Shown piece after piece: positions 6,431 through 7,627 of a stretch of DNA of 7,627 nucleotides. The stretch comes from Solirubrobacterales bacterium. GTDB taxonomy: Bacteria; Actinomycetota; Thermoleophilia; Solirubrobacterales; Solirubrobacteraceae. The position numbers and the translations under genes were made by a program. How positions within the stretch are numbered: the stretch's first letter is position 1; every line of letters begins with the position of its first letter. The notes below the pieces were generated by a model that was not told the DNA's origin, made no database searches, and worked only from the letters and a program-made list of their open reading frames with translations. The DNA is taken from assembly GCA_025963955.1 (NCBI GenBank), contig JAOPZU010000624.1, forward strand, positions 1 to 7,627, written 5' to 3'.

Positions 6431-6511
6431 CCGCGGCCGAGTCTCGCAAAGTTCGGGTCCCGCCGACCCAGTTCGTGGGGCGTCCGCGGGTGCCCGTAGA
6501 TTGGACCCCGC
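6431..6511. promoter_or_regulatory. Divergent plsC-like/nucS intergenic region
   Basis: These 81 bp should hold both promoters. GTTCG occurs twice in direct orientation (6451-6455 and 6471-6475), spaced 20 bp or about two helical turns, flanking a short GGGTC/GACCC inverted repeat. This could be a regulator site but is short enough to be chance. There is no GAAC-N4-GTTC LexA-type box. Confidence 0.35.
6497..6502 (+). promoter_or_regulatory. Candidate -10 (TAGATT) for nucS, near-leaderless
   Basis: TAGATT matches TANNNT and ends 9 nt before the nucS ATG, so the transcript would start at or within about three nt of the start codon. Only a lone GGA at 6503-6505 could act as an SD, and it would probably lie upstream of the transcript start. 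The -35 region is poor. Confidence 0.5.
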
Positions 6512-7195
6512 ATGCGCCTCATCGTCGCCCGTTGCGAAGTCACCTACACCGGCCGCCTGACGGCCGTGCTCCCGGAGGCCCTCCGCCTGCTGATGCTCAA
6601 GAGCGACGGCTCCGTCCTGGTCCACGCGGACACGGGCGGGTACAAGCCGCAGAACTGGATGACGCCGCCCACGGCCGTCGAATTCGACGGCGAGCCGCTG
6701 GAGCGCATCGTCGTGCGCAAGTTCGCCGGGAAGACGGAGGACCGGCTGGACATCCGGATCGTGGAGATCGTCTCCGACGTCACGCACGACATGGGCGAGG
6801 CCGCGATGCTCGAGAAGGACGGCGTGGAGAAGCACCTGCAGGAGCTACTGGCGGACCAGCCCCACTGGTGCGGCGAGGGCTTCCGCCTGGTCCGGCGGGA
6901 ATGGCCGACGGACATCGGCCCGGTCGACCTGATGTGCCGCGATCAGGCCGACGGATGGATCGCGGTGGAGATCAAGCGCGTGGCCACCATCGACGCGGTC
7001 GAGCAGCTCACGCGCTACCTCGACTTCATCCGCCGCGACCCTGCCATTGCCGACTGGCTCGGGGTGCTCGCCGCGCAGCAGATCAAGCCGCAGGCGCGGA
7101 CGCTGGCCGAATCCCGCGGACTGCGCTGCGTAGAGGTCGATCTCGCCGTCCTGCGCGGCGAGCGCGAACCTGACCTGACCCTCTTCGTCGCGTAG
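6512..7195 (+). CDS. nucS: NucS/EndoMS mismatch-specific endonuclease
   Basis: This 227-residue protein is the non-canonical mismatch repair nuclease of actinobacteria and some archaea. By family knowledge it cuts both strands around mismatches such as G-T and G-G, and works with the sliding clamp in lineages lacking MutS/MutL. The N-terminal dimer/DNA-binding part (residues ~1-105) shows [21 protein letters not shown] (29-40) and YKPQNWM.PP (44-53), all near-identical to mycobacterial NucS. The nuclease domain shows [10 protein letters not shown] (121-130), then the PD-(D/E)xK core D139 (GPVDL) and E153-x-K155 (AVEIKR). EQLTRYL and [10 protein letters not shown] follow. The C-terminus EPDLTLFVA contains DLTLF (221-225), a plausible beta-clamp-binding peptide, here followed by two extra residues. 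Length is normal. It is divergent from the PlsC-like gene and convergent with the winged-helix gene, 27 bp away. Confidence 0.96.
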   Translation: MRLIVARCEVTYTGRLTAVLPEALRLLMLKSDGSVLVHADTGGYKPQNWMTPPTAVEFDGEPLERIVVRKFAGKTEDRLDIRIVEIVSDVTHDMGEAAMLEKDGVEKHLQELLADQPHWCGEGFRLVRREWPTDIGPVDLMCRDQADGWIAVEIKRVATIDAVEQLTRYLDFIRRDPAIADWLGVLAAQQIKPQARTLAESRGLRCVEVDLAVLRGEREPDLTLFVA

Positions 7196-7199
7196 GCGG

Positions 7200-7215
7200 G
7201 CGCCGCGGCGGGCGC
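7200..7215. terminator. Short GC hairpin between nucS and the convergent gene
   Basis: GCGCC (7200-7204) pairs with GGCGC (7211-7215) around a 6-nt loop, with two possible G-U pairs below. It overlaps a direct repeat GGCGGGCGC (7195-7203 and 7207-7215). The stem is short and there is no T-tract, so a terminator role is only suggested by position in the 27-bp convergent gap. Confidence 0.25.
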
Positions 7216-7222
7216 TTCCGCT

Positions 7223-7627
7223 TCAGGCGGCGTCCGGCCCGGGGGCGAACAGCCGCGCGACGTCGGGATCCATGTAGTAGTCGGTGCCGCCGTCCCCGCG
7301 CCCCTCGGTGAGGATCGGGAGCTCGCGGTCGAGCTTGCGGCAGTAGCGCCCGGGCCAGGCGAGGACGCCCGCCACGCCGTGGGCGCCCTTGTCCAGGCCG
7401 AGCCGGGCGGCGACGTCGTTGCCCGAGAAGCGCTCGCCGGGGGCACCGGCCAGCAGGGCGAACAGCGCGCGCGCCGGCGGGGCGAGCTTGCCCAGCAGCC
7501 ACGCGGCCTGCTCGGCGTCCGCGGCCGTCCACGGCTGGGCCTCGCCGTGCCGGTGGCCGAAGGGGCCGCCGCGCCCGCCGCCGAGGCCCGGGCCGCGGGG
7601 CCCGAAACCAGGTCCGCCGGGTGCGCC
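7223..7627 (-). CDS. Gly-rich / winged-helix-like protein, DUF6416-like (5' end missing)
   Basis: The C-terminal 134 residues are visible; the start lies beyond 7627. The first ~29 visible residues are very Gly/Pro/Arg/His-rich (for example GGGRGGPFGHRHGE) and probably disordered. The rest is compact: WTAADAEQAAWLLGKLAPPARALFALL split over two helices, then a helix-turn-helix-like GERFSGNDVAARLGLDKG. AGVLAWPGRYCRKLDRELPI, YYMDPDVARLF and the stop follow. This order (helical start, HTH, a 'VAGVLAWPGR' helix, strand, then YxMDP.vA.LF) recalls small actinobacterial proteins annotated DUF6416 in my memory, but I cannot check that. A DNA-binding or regulatory role is inferred only from the winged-helix feel. 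Its Gly/His-rich head is reminiscent of some PadR-like regulators. Coding is well supported by the continuous sensible frame and by its convergent position next to nucS. Confidence 0.75.
   Translation of the reverse strand, partial: GAPGGPGFGPRGPGLGGGRGGPFGHRHGEAQPWTAADAEQAAWLLGKLAPPARALFALLAGAPGERFSGNDVAARLGLDKGAHGVAGVLAWPGRYCRKLDRELPILTEGRGDGGTDYYMDPDVARLFAPGPDAA

Noticed and set aside
5727..6449. N-terminal extension of nudK through the acyltransferase in another frame
   Set aside because: The extended residues are a shadow of the PlsC-type protein. The NudK homology begins just after ATG 5726, which overlaps the upstream stop as ATGA.
6431..6511. LexA/SOS box controlling nucS
   Set aside because: GTTCG half-sites occur only in direct orientation; the palindromic GAAC-N4-GTTC expected for actinobacterial LexA is absent.
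1..7627. Defence island, phage, IS element, CRISPR or RNA gene
   Set aside because: Every stretch over about 100 bp is covered by a housekeeping-type gene. No transposase, repeat array, tRNA-like cloverleaf or rRNA segment was recognised, and base composition looks even throughout.

Overview
The window is very GC-rich and densely packed with bacterial genes on both strands. It carries a NucS/EndoMS mismatch endonuclease, near-leaderless start contexts and a winged-helix-like protein of a type I associate with actinobacteria. An actinobacterium is therefore the best reading. A deep lineage such as Thermoleophilia/Solirubrobacterales is my guess, based on gene style only. There are no tRNA, rRNA, CRISPR, IS or phage features, and the region reads as ordinary chromosome.

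Layout. (1) Positions 1-385, minus: the N-terminal part of an EttA-type ABC-F translation factor, leaving the window on the left. (2) 384-1820, plus: a CPBP-family (CAAX-protease-like) membrane protein, divergent from ettA, with the two ATGs sharing two bases. (3) 1828-3075, plus: a cytoplasmic protein with an N-terminal J-domain, a small Tudor/SH3-like middle segment and about six TPRs, seven bases after the CPBP stop. (4) 3228-5063, plus: a secreted clan GH-A glycoside hydrolase with Ig-like and basic C-terminal modules. Its leader holds a promoter-like pair, a good Shine-Dalgarno (SD) sequence in front of an out-of-frame ATG, and a strong hairpin. (5) 5067-5114: a long inverted repeat between convergent genes, probably a bidirectional terminator. 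(6) 6430-5100, minus: a two-gene operon, a PlsC-type acyltransferase followed by a NudK-type GDP-mannose hydrolase, overlapping as ATGA. (7) 6512-7195, plus: nucS, divergent from plsC across 81 bp. (8) 7223-7627, minus: the C-terminal part of a small Gly-rich/winged-helix-like protein, running off the right edge.

How the genes relate. These look like separate housekeeping units rather than one pathway: translation control (EttA), a membrane protease-like protein with a probable co-chaperone, an extracellular polysaccharide hydrolase, phospholipid acylation with sugar-nucleotide hydrolysis, and DNA mismatch repair. I see no convincing undescribed multi-gene system. The most interesting signals are a TANNNT -10-like hexamer exactly 9 nt before the start codon of three different genes (ettA, the J-domain/TPR gene and nucS), which suggests leaderless or near-leaderless transcription; the J-domain/Tudor-like/TPR fusion; and the SD that points to the wrong frame ahead of the glycoside hydrolase.
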